A stretch of DNA of 64,000 nt from Hyphomicrobiales bacterium (GTDB lineage Bacteria > Pseudomonadota > Alphaproteobacteria > Rhizobiales > RI-29): NCBI GenBank assembly GCA_016125495.1, contig WGLQ01000004.1, positions 310,001 through 374,000 of the forward strand, written 5' to 3'. The first letter of the stretch is position 1, and each line of letters begins with the position of its first letter. The notes beneath the pieces were generated by a model, which was given only the letters and a program-made list of their open reading frames with translations, had not been told where the DNA came from and searched no databases. Of this stretch, positions 26,829 to 36,438 are shown piece by piece. A program made the position numbers and the translations under genes.

Positions 26829-27633
26829 GACCATCATCCGGCTGTTGCGGCCGCCCTCGAAAGAGAGCGGCCCTATGGCCTTTTGGAGAGCGAGCGACGT
26901 TTCACTGCTGGCCCGGGGAGGTCTGAACCTCCCCGCTCGGCGGGTGCTGTTCATTGGAATCACGTCGACCATGGGCCAGCGAGTTCCTCGAGGCCCGCTT
27001 GTCCCTGACCCACTTGACGGCCGACCAAAGCAGTCGCGCGACAGAGACCACATCGCCGAAGATGCCAAGGGCCTCGAGCAACTCATAGGTCAGTTCCGTT
27101 CCAAAACTATGAGCGAGCCCGGCGCCAAGTTCCACGCTGAATCTATCAAGATGAATGCTCAATTCTGGCCAAGCGCCAGAACCGAGAATCGCTGCGCCCT
27201 GAAGCGCTAGGTAGCCACCTGCCATCCAATCTGCATATCGCATAACTACCTCATCTTTGACGCGATTGCCGAAATGCGTCGCGCGATCGCTCGACACGCC
27301 GCGGAAGCCGCAGCGGAGCCGAAACGATGTTGACGTCGCGCAGCAGCGCCACTCCGCAGGGAGTATTGGCGTTCGAGCGATTGCGCTTCCGCCCGTTGGC
27401 GGTCGATGCTTTGGTTGCCTTGCGATCCTAGGCGCACTCGATCCAAGGTGCGCTGCCTCGCAATGAACTTGCGAAGCAATGGACTTCGGTGGGCTGGTCC
27501 CTCGGTTCGTCGAAGGCGGCCGGCCACTAATCCGTTTCGGATTCGCTTATGGGCGATCTGTGATCGCGAGCTTTACGTACAACTCTCCTCACACAGGGAT
27601 GTGACAATTCAACCAATTGATATTGTTGCCGCT
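26829..27633. mobile_element. AT-richer insert between 81-bp direct repeats (genomic scar or small element)
   Basis: About 800 bp lie between the two repeat copies and are visibly less GC-rich than everything around them, especially 27100-27630. The insert holds one plausible gene on the minus strand (26902-27243) and no transposase, integrase or terminal inverted repeats. The outer-repeat arrangement fits either integration at the 3' end of the TadG-like gene, or the wreck of a tandem paralogue replaced by foreign DNA. From 27244 to 27633 no further gene is convincing. Confidence 0.5.
26902..27243 (-). CDS. Orphan hypothetical protein inside the insert
   Basis: The 113-residue protein starts MRYADWMAGGYLALQGAAIL, with GAGG five bases before the ATG. 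The first 60 residues look like a compact helical domain with a hydrophobic N-terminal segment (GYLALQGAAILGSG). ELTYELLEALGIFGDVVSVARLLWSAVKWV is a second, amphipathic or membrane-associated helix. The last 25 residues are charged and disordered-looking. No family was recognised. Base composition differs from the neighbours, consistent with transfer. Confidence 0.5.
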   Translation of the reverse strand: MRYADWMAGGYLALQGAAILGSGAWPELSIHLDRFSVELGAGLAHSFGTELTYELLEALGIFGDVVSVARLLWSAVKWVRDKRASRNSLAHGRRDSNEQHPPSGEVQTSPGQQ

Positions 27634-27714
27634 AAGATCGCCTTCGCCGCCGATGGCGTGACGCTCTCGGAGTAATCCGGATCGCAAGCAGAGGGCGGGG
27701 CCACGGTCCCGCCC
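27634..27714 (+). repeat. 81-bp direct repeat, copy 2 (remnant TadG-like 3' end plus hairpin)
   Basis: In the coding frame this copy still encodes the terminal peptide KIAFAADGVTLSE with TAA. The preceding codons encode D-I-V-A-A, similar to D-I-G-A in copy 1. Further upstream no homology to the gene remains. A second hairpin (CGCCCGCC/GGCGGGCG, 27725-27743) follows. Confidence 0.95.
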
Positions 27715-27895
27715 TTCGAGACGGCGCCCGCCACCGGCGGGCGTTCGTGCGTCTTTGGACGGCCACACGCTCGATCACATGGCCTCGGCCCGCGCACGCA
27801 CCCCCTGGCAAACCGGCCGGCGCGACCCCATACTGCGAATCGCGGCAGTGCTGCGGTGCGCGTCAGGGCACACATCACCCGGGGCCTATAAGATC

Positions 27896-28050
27896 TTCCA
27901 GGGAGCTGACCCTGACCGGGGCCGTGGTCCCGGCCACTCGGCGCCCACCTACATTGTAGGGACCCAGGGGATCAAAACGCCCAACGGCTCTCGCGGGCTG
28001 CCGCACGATTCCTCAAGCGATCACCTGCCATGGTGCGGCTCCGTTGGCAC
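27896..28050 (+). ncRNA. ssrS: 6S RNA (regulator of RNA polymerase)
   Basis: A non-coding, structured segment lies directly upstream of the 5-formyl-THF cyclo-ligase gene, the classic ssrS-ygfA order. CCAGGGAGCTGACC (27898-27911) pairs with GGTGCGGCTCCGTTGG (28032-28047) as a long closing stem with small bulges. Inside are a CCTACA/TGTAGG hairpin and a GATCAAAACGCCC segment resembling the central-bubble side of other 6S RNAs. TATAAG at 27887 is a possible -10 element. 6S RNA mimics an open promoter and sequesters housekeeping holoenzyme in stationary phase. Ends are estimated from the pairing. Confidence 0.65.
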
Positions 28051-28145
28051 ACCACTCCCGCCCGATCGGGTGCCGACGGATTGCGTCGGGGGCACCCGGA
28101 ATTCGTCAGTTGCCCGCCATCGCCCGGTCTGCTCTAAGGCGGGCG

Positions 28146-28790
28146 ATGAGCAGCGAGATCACCCTTTCGGAACGACCCTCGGCGCGCCCGGCACCGATCG
28201 AATCCGTCGCGGGCGCCGAGGCCAAGGCGCGGCTGCGCGCGATCGTGATGGCGCGGCGCTCGGCGGCCGCGCTGGCGCACGGCGATTCGGCCGGCAACGC
28301 ATTGCGGCGCGAGGGATTGCGGTTGCTCGAGGCCGCGCCGACCGGCCCGATCAGCGCCTTCTGGCCGAGCCGCAACGAGATCGACGTTGTTCCCTTGATC
28401 ACGGCCCTCGCGGAAGCTGGCCGCGAGATCTGCCTGCCGGTCATGCAAGGGTCCCGGGAACCGTTGCTGTTCCGCTCCTGGCGGCCCGGTGACCGGCTCG
28501 TCGACGGCCCCTTCCGCATCCCGCAACCGGCCGGCGACAGGCCGGTGCTCGAGCCCGCCGTCATGCTGGTACCGCTGGTGGCGTTCGACGCCGAGGGCTA
28601 CCGCATCGGTTACGGCGGCGGCTACTATGACCGGACCTTGGCGCGGGCGCACGCGCGCGGTGCGGCCGGGCTGGTCACCATTGCCGTCGCCTTCGACGAG
28701 CAGGAACTGGTGCGCGTGCCGCGTGAGGCGCACGATCAGCGCCTCGACTGGATTCTGACACCGCGCGGCGCGCGTTTGACGCGGGCTTGA
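28146..28790 (+). CDS. 5-formyltetrahydrofolate cyclo-ligase
   Basis: The 214-residue enzyme converts 5-formyl-THF to 5,10-methenyl-THF with ATP. A helical N-terminal part has KARLRAIVMARR. The middle has ISAFWPSRNEIDVVPLI. The diagnostic C-terminal block is VAFDAEGYRIGYGGGYYDRTL, followed by a strand with VTIAVAFDEQELV. The ATG at 28146 has AAGGCGGG upstream. Position after 6S RNA is the conserved ygfA arrangement, and co-transcription is likely. The next gene starts 3 bp after its stop. Confidence 0.93.
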   Translation: MSSEITLSERPSARPAPIESVAGAEAKARLRAIVMARRSAAALAHGDSAGNALRREGLRLLEAAPTGPISAFWPSRNEIDVVPLITALAEAGREICLPVMQGSREPLLFRSWRPGDRLVDGPFRIPQPAGDRPVLEPAVMLVPLVAFDAEGYRIGYGGGYYDRTLARAHARGAAGLVTIAVAFDEQELVRVPREAHDQRLDWILTPRGARLTRA

Positions 28791-28792
28791 CG

Positions 28793-29614
28793 ATGCGCCT
28801 GCTCTTTCTCGGCGACATCGTCGGGCGGTCGGGGCGCTCGCTGGTCATCGAGCGCCTGCCCGAATTGCGCCGACGCCACGCCATCGATTTCGCCGTCGTC
28901 AACGGCGAGAACGCGGCCGGCGGCTTCGGCATCACCGAGCAGATCTACCACGACCTCCTCGATGCCGGCGCCGATGTCGTCACGACCGGCAATCATGTCT
29001 GGGACCAGAAGGAGACGCTGGTCTTCATCGAGCGCAGCGATCGACTTCTTCGTCCCTTGAATTTTCCCGCCGGGACGCCGGGCAAGGGGGCCGGGGTCTA
29101 CCGCGCGGCCAACGGCGCCGACATCCTCGTCATGAATGCCATGGGTCGGGTCTTCATGGCCGACCTCGATTGTCCGTTCGTGGCCGTCGATACGACGCTC
29201 GAGGGGTGTTCGCTGGGGCAGGGTTGCGATGTCGCCATCCTCGATTTCCACACCGAGGCGAGCAGCGAGACCCAGGCCATGGGCTTCCACGTCGATGGCA
29301 GGGCGAGCCTCGTCGTCGGAACCCACACCCATGTGCCGACGGCCGACGAGCGGGTCCTGCCGGCCGGGACCGCCTACATCACCGACGTCGGCATGTGCGG
29401 CGACTACAACTCCGTGGTCGGCATGGAGCGCGAGGAATCGGTCAATCGCTTCCTGACGAAGATCGCCCGTGAGCGATTCCGCCCCGCGACCGGACCGGCC
29501 ACGATCGCCGGCGTGATCGTCGACGTCGACGAGGGCAGTGGGCTCGCCAAGGACATTCAACCACTGCGGCTCGGAGGATCCCTCAGATCCGCCGAGCCGC
29601 TTGGGGTCGAGTGA
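28793..29614 (+). CDS. YmdB-family metallophosphoesterase (TIGR00282-type)
   Basis: The 273-residue protein has the full motif set of the YmdB/TIGR00282 family: FLGDIVGRSGR (metal-binding Asp), VVNGENAAGGFGIT, VTTGNHVWDQK, ILDFHTEASSE and VVGTHTHVPTADE. The characterised Bacillus member hydrolyses 2',3'-cAMP and affects RNA turnover and biofilm formation. The start lies 3 bp downstream of the cyclo-ligase stop, so the two genes form one transcription unit. Confidence 0.92.
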   Translation: MRLLFLGDIVGRSGRSLVIERLPELRRRHAIDFAVVNGENAAGGFGITEQIYHDLLDAGADVVTTGNHVWDQKETLVFIERSDRLLRPLNFPAGTPGKGAGVYRAANGADILVMNAMGRVFMADLDCPFVAVDTTLEGCSLGQGCDVAILDFHTEASSETQAMGFHVDGRASLVVGTHTHVPTADERVLPAGTAYITDVGMCGDYNSVVGMEREESVNRFLTKIARERFRPATGPATIAGVIVDVDEGSGLAKDIQPLRLGGSLRSAEPLGVE

Positions 29615-29736
29615 GAGAGTGGGTTCTCTCGTGTGGGGAAGAGCTCTTGCTCCTCGAATGCGGGCGCCGTGGGCCGCCGCCCGTTGGACCGCCGTGGGCA
29701 GCTAGGCGGTATGGGAGTGATTCTGCGTCGATTTGG

Positions 29737-29752
29737 TTAATGAATGGTTAAC
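29737..29752 (+). promoter_or_regulatory. Perfect CtrA full site TTAA-N7-TTAAC upstream of purA
   Basis: TTAA (29737-29740), TGAATGG, TTAAC (29748-29752) matches the CtrA consensus exactly. It lies 153 bp upstream of the purA ATG, in a non-coding interval of about 290 bp with no other recognised element. CtrA is the master cell-cycle regulator of alphaproteobacteria. Occupancy is inferred from sequence only. Confidence 0.55.
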
Positions 29753-29904
29753 GCGGGGGTAGCACGAGGCCGCCCATGCGCTTCGAACCTTGCTAAGGCT
29801 TGCGGCTTGAGGCACGCAAGCGTGTCTCGCGCGTCGATCGGCATCGGGCAAGCTCGCCCCTGACCGGTTCGCCGCGCCCAATCCCGAAGTCAGGTGAGCC
29901 GGTC

Positions 29905-31200
<1,296 letters not shown>

Positions 31201-31251
31201 TCCCGCCCCGTCCGGCGAAGGCATGGTGGCGCAGAGGGCGCCGCGATGTCG

Positions 31252-32496
31252 TCATGGGCGGAGAGAAAGACATTCCGGGGCCGGCCTCCCGCTCTCGAGC
31301 AGGATCGTGCCATCGACCCATCCGCGCAGCGGCTCGTCGGCGCTCTCACCCTGGGGCGGCTGCACGAGGCACCACGGCGCGGGAAAGACGCCCCTGTCCA
31401 CCAGGTCGAACGAGTGCCACTTTGCGAGGGAATAATCGCCCCGGCACTCGATGCCGGTGATCTCGGTTTCATCGACCGGCAGGACGCCGACGACCGGAGA
31501 ATTGGCGTCGGGCTCGGCGTGGAGTTCGACGAGCGCGTCGGGCGCAACGCAAACGAAGCGCAGCGCGAGTCTCGAACCGTCCGCCGCGCGCGGGCTCGGC
31601 ACCGCGCCGACGGTCTTGGCGATGAGCTGTTCCATGCTGTCGGCCGCGCCGCTCGCGTCGCCCGCCGGCGCGCGTGACCCCTCCGGATGCGGCAGGATCT
31701 CGAAGTCGAAGAAGGTGCGCTTGAAGGGCTCGTCGGTGAGTTCGTAGTGCCACCACTCCTTGCGGTAGTTCTTGAAGCCGACGCGTGCCATTTCCGCGAC
31801 GAGCATCTGGCGGTTCTCGCGCGCCGTTCCCTTGATCGCCGGGTTGCCCGTGTGGCTCAGTTCGTGGAAGCAATCGTAGCCGGTTCCGAAATCGAGGCTG
31901 TTGTCGGCAAAGCGCTCCGCCTTCGGCCGATGGCAGGGAACCTGGGCGCCAGGATCGAAATCCGGCTGCGGGCCCGGCGGCAGGGAAACGACGGCGAGGT
32001 CGACCGTGCTGCCGCGCGCATGCGCCGAACGCGACGAGATGTAGCCGAGCGAGAACAGCGACCGCTTGTCGATTTCGGGATAGAATTCCCCTTTCGTGAT
32101 GTCGTCGTCGACGTCCTTGGCCCAGCGCACGAAATGGCGCACGCCCGCCATCGGGCGGTAGCAGTCGTAGACCTTGAGCGAGAGGTTGCGCGCTTGGAGG
32201 CGGGCCTGCACCTTGGCGAGCGCCAGCGCTGCCTTTCGTGTCAGGATGCACTCGGGCGCCAAATATCCGTCGACCCGACGGCCGACGAAATTGTGCTCCC
32301 CGAAATAGCGCATCTCCTGGATGATCGTGGCATCGATATCGCGCAGGTAGACGAACTCCTTCGGCATGGCCTCCTTGGCGCCCGCGCCGCCGGGCTGCCC
32401 GACGCCCGCGAGCAGGAGCGCGAGCATGACGGAGCCGACGAGGCGCCCCATCCGATTGCACGCCGCGTCCGCACCGGCACTTCTTCTTTTCACCAT
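31252..32496 (-). CDS. Exported VanX/DdpX-type D-alanyl-D-alanine dipeptidase with C-terminal SH3-like domain
   Basis: The 414-residue protein has a signal peptide (about residues 15-41). Its VanX-type zinc peptidase domain (about 45-265) has metal and catalytic residues in SAHARGSTVDLAVV (H159, D166) and EWWHYEL (E247, H250), as in D-Ala-D-Ala dipeptidases. The last 110 residues resemble an SH3b unit (ALVELHAEPDANSPVVGVLP and RGWVDG). The ATG at 32496 has AAAGGACGA upstream. It starts 38 bp after the caspase-like gene and is third in that operon. No vancomycin-resistance partners are near, so a cell-wall remodelling or recycling role is more likely. Confidence 0.85.
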   Translation of the reverse strand: MVKRRSAGADAACNRMGRLVGSVMLALLLAGVGQPGGAGAKEAMPKEFVYLRDIDATIIQEMRYFGEHNFVGRRVDGYLAPECILTRKAALALAKVQARLQARNLSLKVYDCYRPMAGVRHFVRWAKDVDDDITKGEFYPEIDKRSLFSLGYISSRSAHARGSTVDLAVVSLPPGPQPDFDPGAQVPCHRPKAERFADNSLDFGTGYDCFHELSHTGNPAIKGTARENRQMLVAEMARVGFKNYRKEWWHYELTDEPFKRTFFDFEILPHPEGSRAPAGDASGAADSMEQLIAKTVGAVPSPRAADGSRLALRFVCVAPDALVELHAEPDANSPVVGVLPVDETEITGIECRGDYSLAKWHSFDLVDRGVFPAPWCLVQPPQGESADEPLRGWVDGTILLESGRPAPECLSLRP

Positions 32497-32534
32497 GCTT
32501 TTCGTCCTTTGGGCGGGTATCGCCACTGCCCCGC

Positions 32535-34301
32535 CTACTGCCCGAGGAACTGGGATGAAACCCATCCGCGTGCCCCGCCGTAGCTCACGTAGCACCAGCT
32601 CGCGCTGCCGGCCGGCTGCACGCAGCGCTGCACCGCGATTCCCGTTCCGTTGTAGGGAATGGCGCCAATGCGGCCATAGCTTGGCCCCGGGCCGCTACGC
32701 ATGTTGAGAACGTCGTTCGAGGCGACCCCGACGACCCGATAGGCACCTCCCGAATTCTGGGGCGGGGTGGGCTGGCCACCGCCGCCCGCGACGGTGAGAT
32801 ATTTGCCGTTCGCCCACCCCTCGATGCAGCGGTAGCGCACGTAACACCAGTTCCGCGAATCGCACTGCGTGACCTCGATGCCCGAGCCGTCGTAGGGGAT
32901 TTCACCCGTGATGCGATAGGTGGTGCGCGGCCCGCGCCGCACGTTGAGGGTGTCGTTGGAGGCGACGCCCGTCACCCGCCAGTTGCCGCGTGGATGTCCG
33001 CAATCGGTCGAGAGGGGCGGCTGCGGCGTCGTCGGTGGTCGCTGGAGGTTGGCGAGCCGCTCGCGCTCCTCGCGCTCCCTTCGCTCGCGTTCCTGCTGCT
33101 CGCGATAGATGCGCTCCTGGGCGGCCTGATCCTCCGCCGCGCGGGCGTTGGCGAGGCGCTGGCGGTGCGCCCGGGCGAAGGGCGCGCGCGGGCCCTCCGG
33201 ATGTTGCGAGAGGAACGCGTCCCACCCCTCCATGGTGCCCACCTGTTCGGCGAGCGTGTAGGCTTCCGCCTCGCTGAGGCCGTTAGGCTCGGCCGGTTCG
33301 GTTTGCGGCTCGTTGGCCCCTGCCTCGGCGCCGTCGAGCGCGACCGGGGTGATCGGGCCGGGAAGAAATTGCCAATCGACCTCCCGCTGGGCGGTGAACT
33401 CGGGGGTCTGGGCCCGGCTCCTGAGACGAAGGGCGGTCCGGTGCACCTGCCGGCGCACGTAGAGCTGCAGCTCCTTGAACTCGACGATGCCGTCGCCGTC
33501 GCCGAAGAATTCGGGGCTGTCGGCCTCGCCCTCCGCGCCCTCGAGGAAATGCTGTGTGAAGAGCCCGCGCCGGCTTTCGGCGTCCCAGAACGCGACCTGG
33601 TCCGACGCCGCGGCTGCGAGCCGAACCACACCTGCCGTCGCCTCCATGGAAAAGACGAGTGCACCCGCACTGCTCTGGATCAGCGCGCCGCTCGACGATT
33701 CCCCGGAGAAACACGCCTCCATCATGAGGAACACGCGATTGTTCGGTCCGAGCAGTTCGCCGATCTCCTCGAGGTTTCGCTCGAGGGTGGCGACACCGAG
33801 GCCATAGCGTGCCTCGTTCGGCGAGACGTCGACGGGGATGAGGAAATTTTTCTTCTCGATCGGGTCGGGCGCGCCGTGCCCGAAATAATAGACGAAGATG
33901 TCGGCGAGGCGCTTGCCGTCCTGGAGCGGAATGCCGGACTCGACGAGCCGTCGCAGCTCCCCGTTCGAGGAATGCTCATTGCCGAACCAATCGCGCAACT
34001 GCGCTGCCCTCGCATCCCTGAGGATGAAGATGTTCTGCTCCTCGTAGCCGAGCTTTTCGAGGAGGAAGGCCTTCATCGCCGCCACGTCGTTGAGGGCGTA
34101 GTCGACCGGATGGGTGCGCTGGTAGTTCTGATTGGCGATGAGGACGGCGATACTGTGCTGGTTGCGATAGGGGTCCGCTGCCTGGGCGGACGACCACACC
34201 GGCGCCAGCGCGCCGAGCATCGCCGCAAGCAGGAGAACGAGGGCGATCAGGGGCCGCTGTCCGGTTCGGTTTGCGATGGGGTGCGTCATGTCGTGCCTCA
34301 T
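32535..34301 (-). CDS. Exported caspase-fold (C14) protease with EF-hand-like motif and two SH3b domains
   Basis: The 588-residue protein has a signal peptide (about 16-41), then a caspase-like p20 domain with catalytic His142 (VYYFGHGAPDP) and Cys197 (FLMMEACFSGES). FFGDGDGIVEFKELQLYV resembles a single calcium-binding loop. A charged, Arg/Glu-rich helical segment (about 430-480) follows, then two SH3b domains near the C terminus, each with VASNDxLNxRxGP. Bacterial caspase homologues cleave after basic residues. The target here is unknown. The ATGA overlap with the preceding gene shows translational coupling; the ATG at 34289 is an alternative start. Confidence 0.85.
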   Translation of the reverse strand: MRHDMTHPIANRTGQRPLIALVLLLAAMLGALAPVWSSAQAADPYRNQHSIAVLIANQNYQRTHPVDYALNDVAAMKAFLLEKLGYEEQNIFILRDARAAQLRDWFGNEHSSNGELRRLVESGIPLQDGKRLADIFVYYFGHGAPDPIEKKNFLIPVDVSPNEARYGLGVATLERNLEEIGELLGPNNRVFLMMEACFSGESSSGALIQSSAGALVFSMEATAGVVRLAAAASDQVAFWDAESRRGLFTQHFLEGAEGEADSPEFFGDGDGIVEFKELQLYVRRQVHRTALRLRSRAQTPEFTAQREVDWQFLPGPITPVALDGAEAGANEPQTEPAEPNGLSEAEAYTLAEQVGTMEGWDAFLSQHPEGPRAPFARAHRQRLANARAAEDQAAQERIYREQQERERREREERERLANLQRPPTTPQPPLSTDCGHPRGNWRVTGVASNDTLNVRRGPRTTYRITGEIPYDGSGIEVTQCDSRNWCYVRYRCIEGWANGKYLTVAGGGGQPTPPQNSGGAYRVVGVASNDVLNMRSGPGPSYGRIGAIPYNGTGIAVQRCVQPAGSASWCYVSYGGARGWVSSQFLGQ

Positions 34302-35776
34302 CTCACCTCGATGCGTGTCATGGCCTCGACGATGCCCGGCTCGGCGCGCATGCGCGCCAGCAACTCGACGATGACCTCCTCCTCGATCTCCCCGTTCGGT
34401 CCTGTTCCGGCCGCCCCGAAGAGGGAAAGCCATTTCCGGTGCAGGTCCTCGTCGATCGGCCTTTCGCTCGCGAAACAGTGGAACAGATCATTGCTGGCGC
34501 TCGTGAGGCGCTGCGGCGGAATGCCGAAATCGTCGGGAAAGACCCGTGTCTTGTGCCCGCTGATCTCACCGCTCTCGGGCATGCTCGGGTTGGGCACGAG
34601 GATGTAGGCGGATGCATCGTCGGCAAGGTACCAGCAATAGATCGCGAAGCGGGCGTCACGCTCACGCGCCGACGTGAGCTTCACCTTGAGCCGGTCGACC
34701 CCCACCCGGAAAAAGGGTTGGTCGAGATGCACCCAGAGTGTCCGGCGATCCATCTTTGCGCGCGCTTCGATGGTCCGCGTGAAGCTTTCGGTGCGCGCGC
34801 TGCACGAGAGGCCCGCGACCGCGAGCCGCTGGCGCGCGTGCATGACGACGTTGCCGCGTCGCACCTCGAGCGAGACCCAGAGCCGTGGCGCTTGAGCATC
34901 GCCGTCCGAGGCGCCGTTCGCCGCGCTCGGCGCGCCGCGCTCCGCCTCCGTCAGACCCCAGGAGCCGCCGATCACGATCGCGCCCTCGGGCACCTCACTC
35001 GAAGGCGTCGCGGCCCGTGCGTCGACCCGCAGTCGCCGTTCGTTCGCCGCGCGATTGATCGCGCCGATGCCCGTGTCGAGTTCCAGGTTGAAGGCTTCGA
35101 GCAAGTGGGCGCGCACAAGGTCGTCGCAATCGCCATAGGTGTTCGGGGCCGATCGGAAGGGCAGGAGGACGATGGTCTCGGCGCTCGCGCTTTCGCTGTC
35201 GGCGAGCGTTCGCCGCGCGACCGACGCCATCAGCCGGCGCACGTCGATGGTCCCGCTCACCGTCGCCATCTCGACCTCGGTCTGCAGCACCGTCTTGCAT
35301 GCCGGCGTCGGGCGCATGGCGACCAGGGTGAGGCGCACGCGTCCTTCCGCGACCAGCCGAACCTCCGGCCAGAGCAGGATTTCGCCGGCCGCCCGCGCGC
35401 CCGCCTCGATGCGCTCGGCTTCGCGCACCCCCGCCTCGCCCGACGCGACCGTGAGACCGATGAGCTTGGCCGCATCGTGCGACAGCCCCGTGCGCACACC
35501 CCGCTCGGCGAGCGCCGCCTCGATGGCCCGTGTCAATGCCGCTTCGTCGTCGCTCGCGAGCGGCGAGCCGGTGGCGCTGACGGGCACGACGCCGATCGAG
35601 ACGACGCCGTCGCCGAGTTCGCAGTCGCGCCGGATCTGGGAAACGAGGGTATCGCTCGCCGAGGCCGACAGCACGGTTTCGGCTGCCTCCGGTCGCTGGA
35701 CGCCCGTGCCGAGAGCCAGAAGCCCAGCCGTGAGGGCGGCGAGGACGGTCTGCGGCATCGCTCGTGTGCGCTGCAT
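34298..35776 (-). CDS. Exported DUF4384-like protein, first gene of the caspase operon
   Basis: The 492-residue protein has a signal peptide (MPQTVLAALTAGLLALGTG, cleavage near residue 32). Residues 40 to about 230 have alternating strands and helices and look like two repeated alpha/beta units. The C-terminal part LKVKLTSARERDARFAIYCWYLADDASAYILVPN resembles DUF4384, a domain repeatedly associated with caspase-like proteins. GAGGTCGG precedes the ATG at 35776. It overlaps the caspase gene by 4 bp. Exported location and coupling suggest it partners with the protease in the periplasm. Confidence 0.65.
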   Translation of the reverse strand: MQRTRAMPQTVLAALTAGLLALGTGVQRPEAAETVLSASASDTLVSQIRRDCELGDGVVSIGVVPVSATGSPLASDDEAALTRAIEAALAERGVRTGLSHDAAKLIGLTVASGEAGVREAERIEAGARAAGEILLWPEVRLVAEGRVRLTLVAMRPTPACKTVLQTEVEMATVSGTIDVRRLMASVARRTLADSESASAETIVLLPFRSAPNTYGDCDDLVRAHLLEAFNLELDTGIGAINRAANERRLRVDARAATPSSEVPEGAIVIGGSWGLTEAERGAPSAANGASDGDAQAPRLWVSLEVRRGNVVMHARQRLAVAGLSCSARTESFTRTIEARAKMDRRTLWVHLDQPFFRVGVDRLKVKLTSARERDARFAIYCWYLADDASAYILVPNPSMPESGEISGHKTRVFPDDFGIPPQRLTSASNDLFHCFASERPIDEDLHRKWLSLFGAAGTGPNGEIEEEVIVELLARMRAEPGIVEAMTRIEVR

Positions 35777-35877
35777 GACGGGCCGACCTCGATTTGACTA
35801 TCCACGAACGTTGGAAACTCTATTAGCTGGGCGCTTCAATTCCAACCCTCGGCATGAACCTGCACTGAACACGGTCC

Positions 35878-36438
35878 TCAAATCGCGGGCTTGCCTCCCG
35901 CTCCGCCCGATCGAACGCGGTCCGAGGCAATTGCGCCACGGTAGTCCGCGAGCGCCCCGGCCTCGAGCTCGAGGGCCAAGAGCCTGCTCGGATCGACCGG
36001 CCCCGGCATCTCCATCTGTCCGACCGGCACCGGACCGTAGCCGGCCCGCGCATAGTAGGGCGGATCGCCGACCAGCACGATGAGCCGGTGGCCCGCCTCG
36101 CGTGCCGCCACCTCGACCGCTCGCATCAACGCGAGGCCATAGCCCTGGTTCTTGCGCTCGGGGGCGACCACGATCGGACCGAGCAGCAGCGCTCCGCCCC
36201 GCCCGCCGATCGTGATCGGTGTCATCTTGACGGCCGCGATCAGTTCGTTCCCGGCGCCTCGGATGATCCGGCAGAGCGGCGAGATCGCCGGCATTCCTTC
36301 GCGCAGCCGAAAGGCGGTGCGCGCAAAGCGTCCCGGCCCGAACGCGATGTCGTTGAGCCGCTCGATGGCTGGCAGGTCCTGGGGTGTGACGGCCTCGATC
36401 TGGAACGGGCCGGGTGGGCAGGTGGGCATGGCGGGCAC
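35878..36438 (-). CDS. GNAT-family N-acetyltransferase
   Basis: The 186-residue protein has a GNAT domain. FQIEAVTPQDLPAIERLNDIAF is the N-terminal strand and helix. GGALLLGPIVVAPERKNQGYGLALM is motif A, with the acetyl-CoA pyrophosphate-binding Q/R-x-x-G-x-G/A signature. VVLVGDP-like and YYARAGYGP segments follow. It resembles the YhbS subgroup. The Nudix gene lies upstream on the same strand, separated by about 240 bp containing a GTGCGCCGC/GCGGCGCAC hairpin (36458-36489). The substrate is unknown. Confidence 0.85.
   Translation of the reverse strand: MPAMPTCPPGPFQIEAVTPQDLPAIERLNDIAFGPGRFARTAFRLREGMPAISPLCRIIRGAGNELIAAVKMTPITIGGRGGALLLGPIVVAPERKNQGYGLALMRAVEVAAREAGHRLIVLVGDPPYYARAGYGPVPVGQMEMPGPVDPSRLLALELEAGALADYRGAIASDRVRSGGAGGKPAI

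Noticed and set aside
26829-27633. Insert as a classical insertion sequence
   Set aside because: No transposase, no terminal inverted repeats and no short target duplication. The 81-bp repeats are pieces of the neighbouring gene, so an IS label is not supported.
27406-27675. Plus-strand open frame ending in the TadG-like terminal peptide
   Set aside because: Only its last 15 or so codons are related to the TadG-like gene. Upstream it is unrelated sequence with no ribosome site, so it is best seen as a chimeric remnant rather than a gene.
29615-29904. Possible purine riboswitch upstream of purA
   Set aside because: No conserved purine-aptamer core or compatible three-helix junction was visible; only the CtrA-type site stood out.
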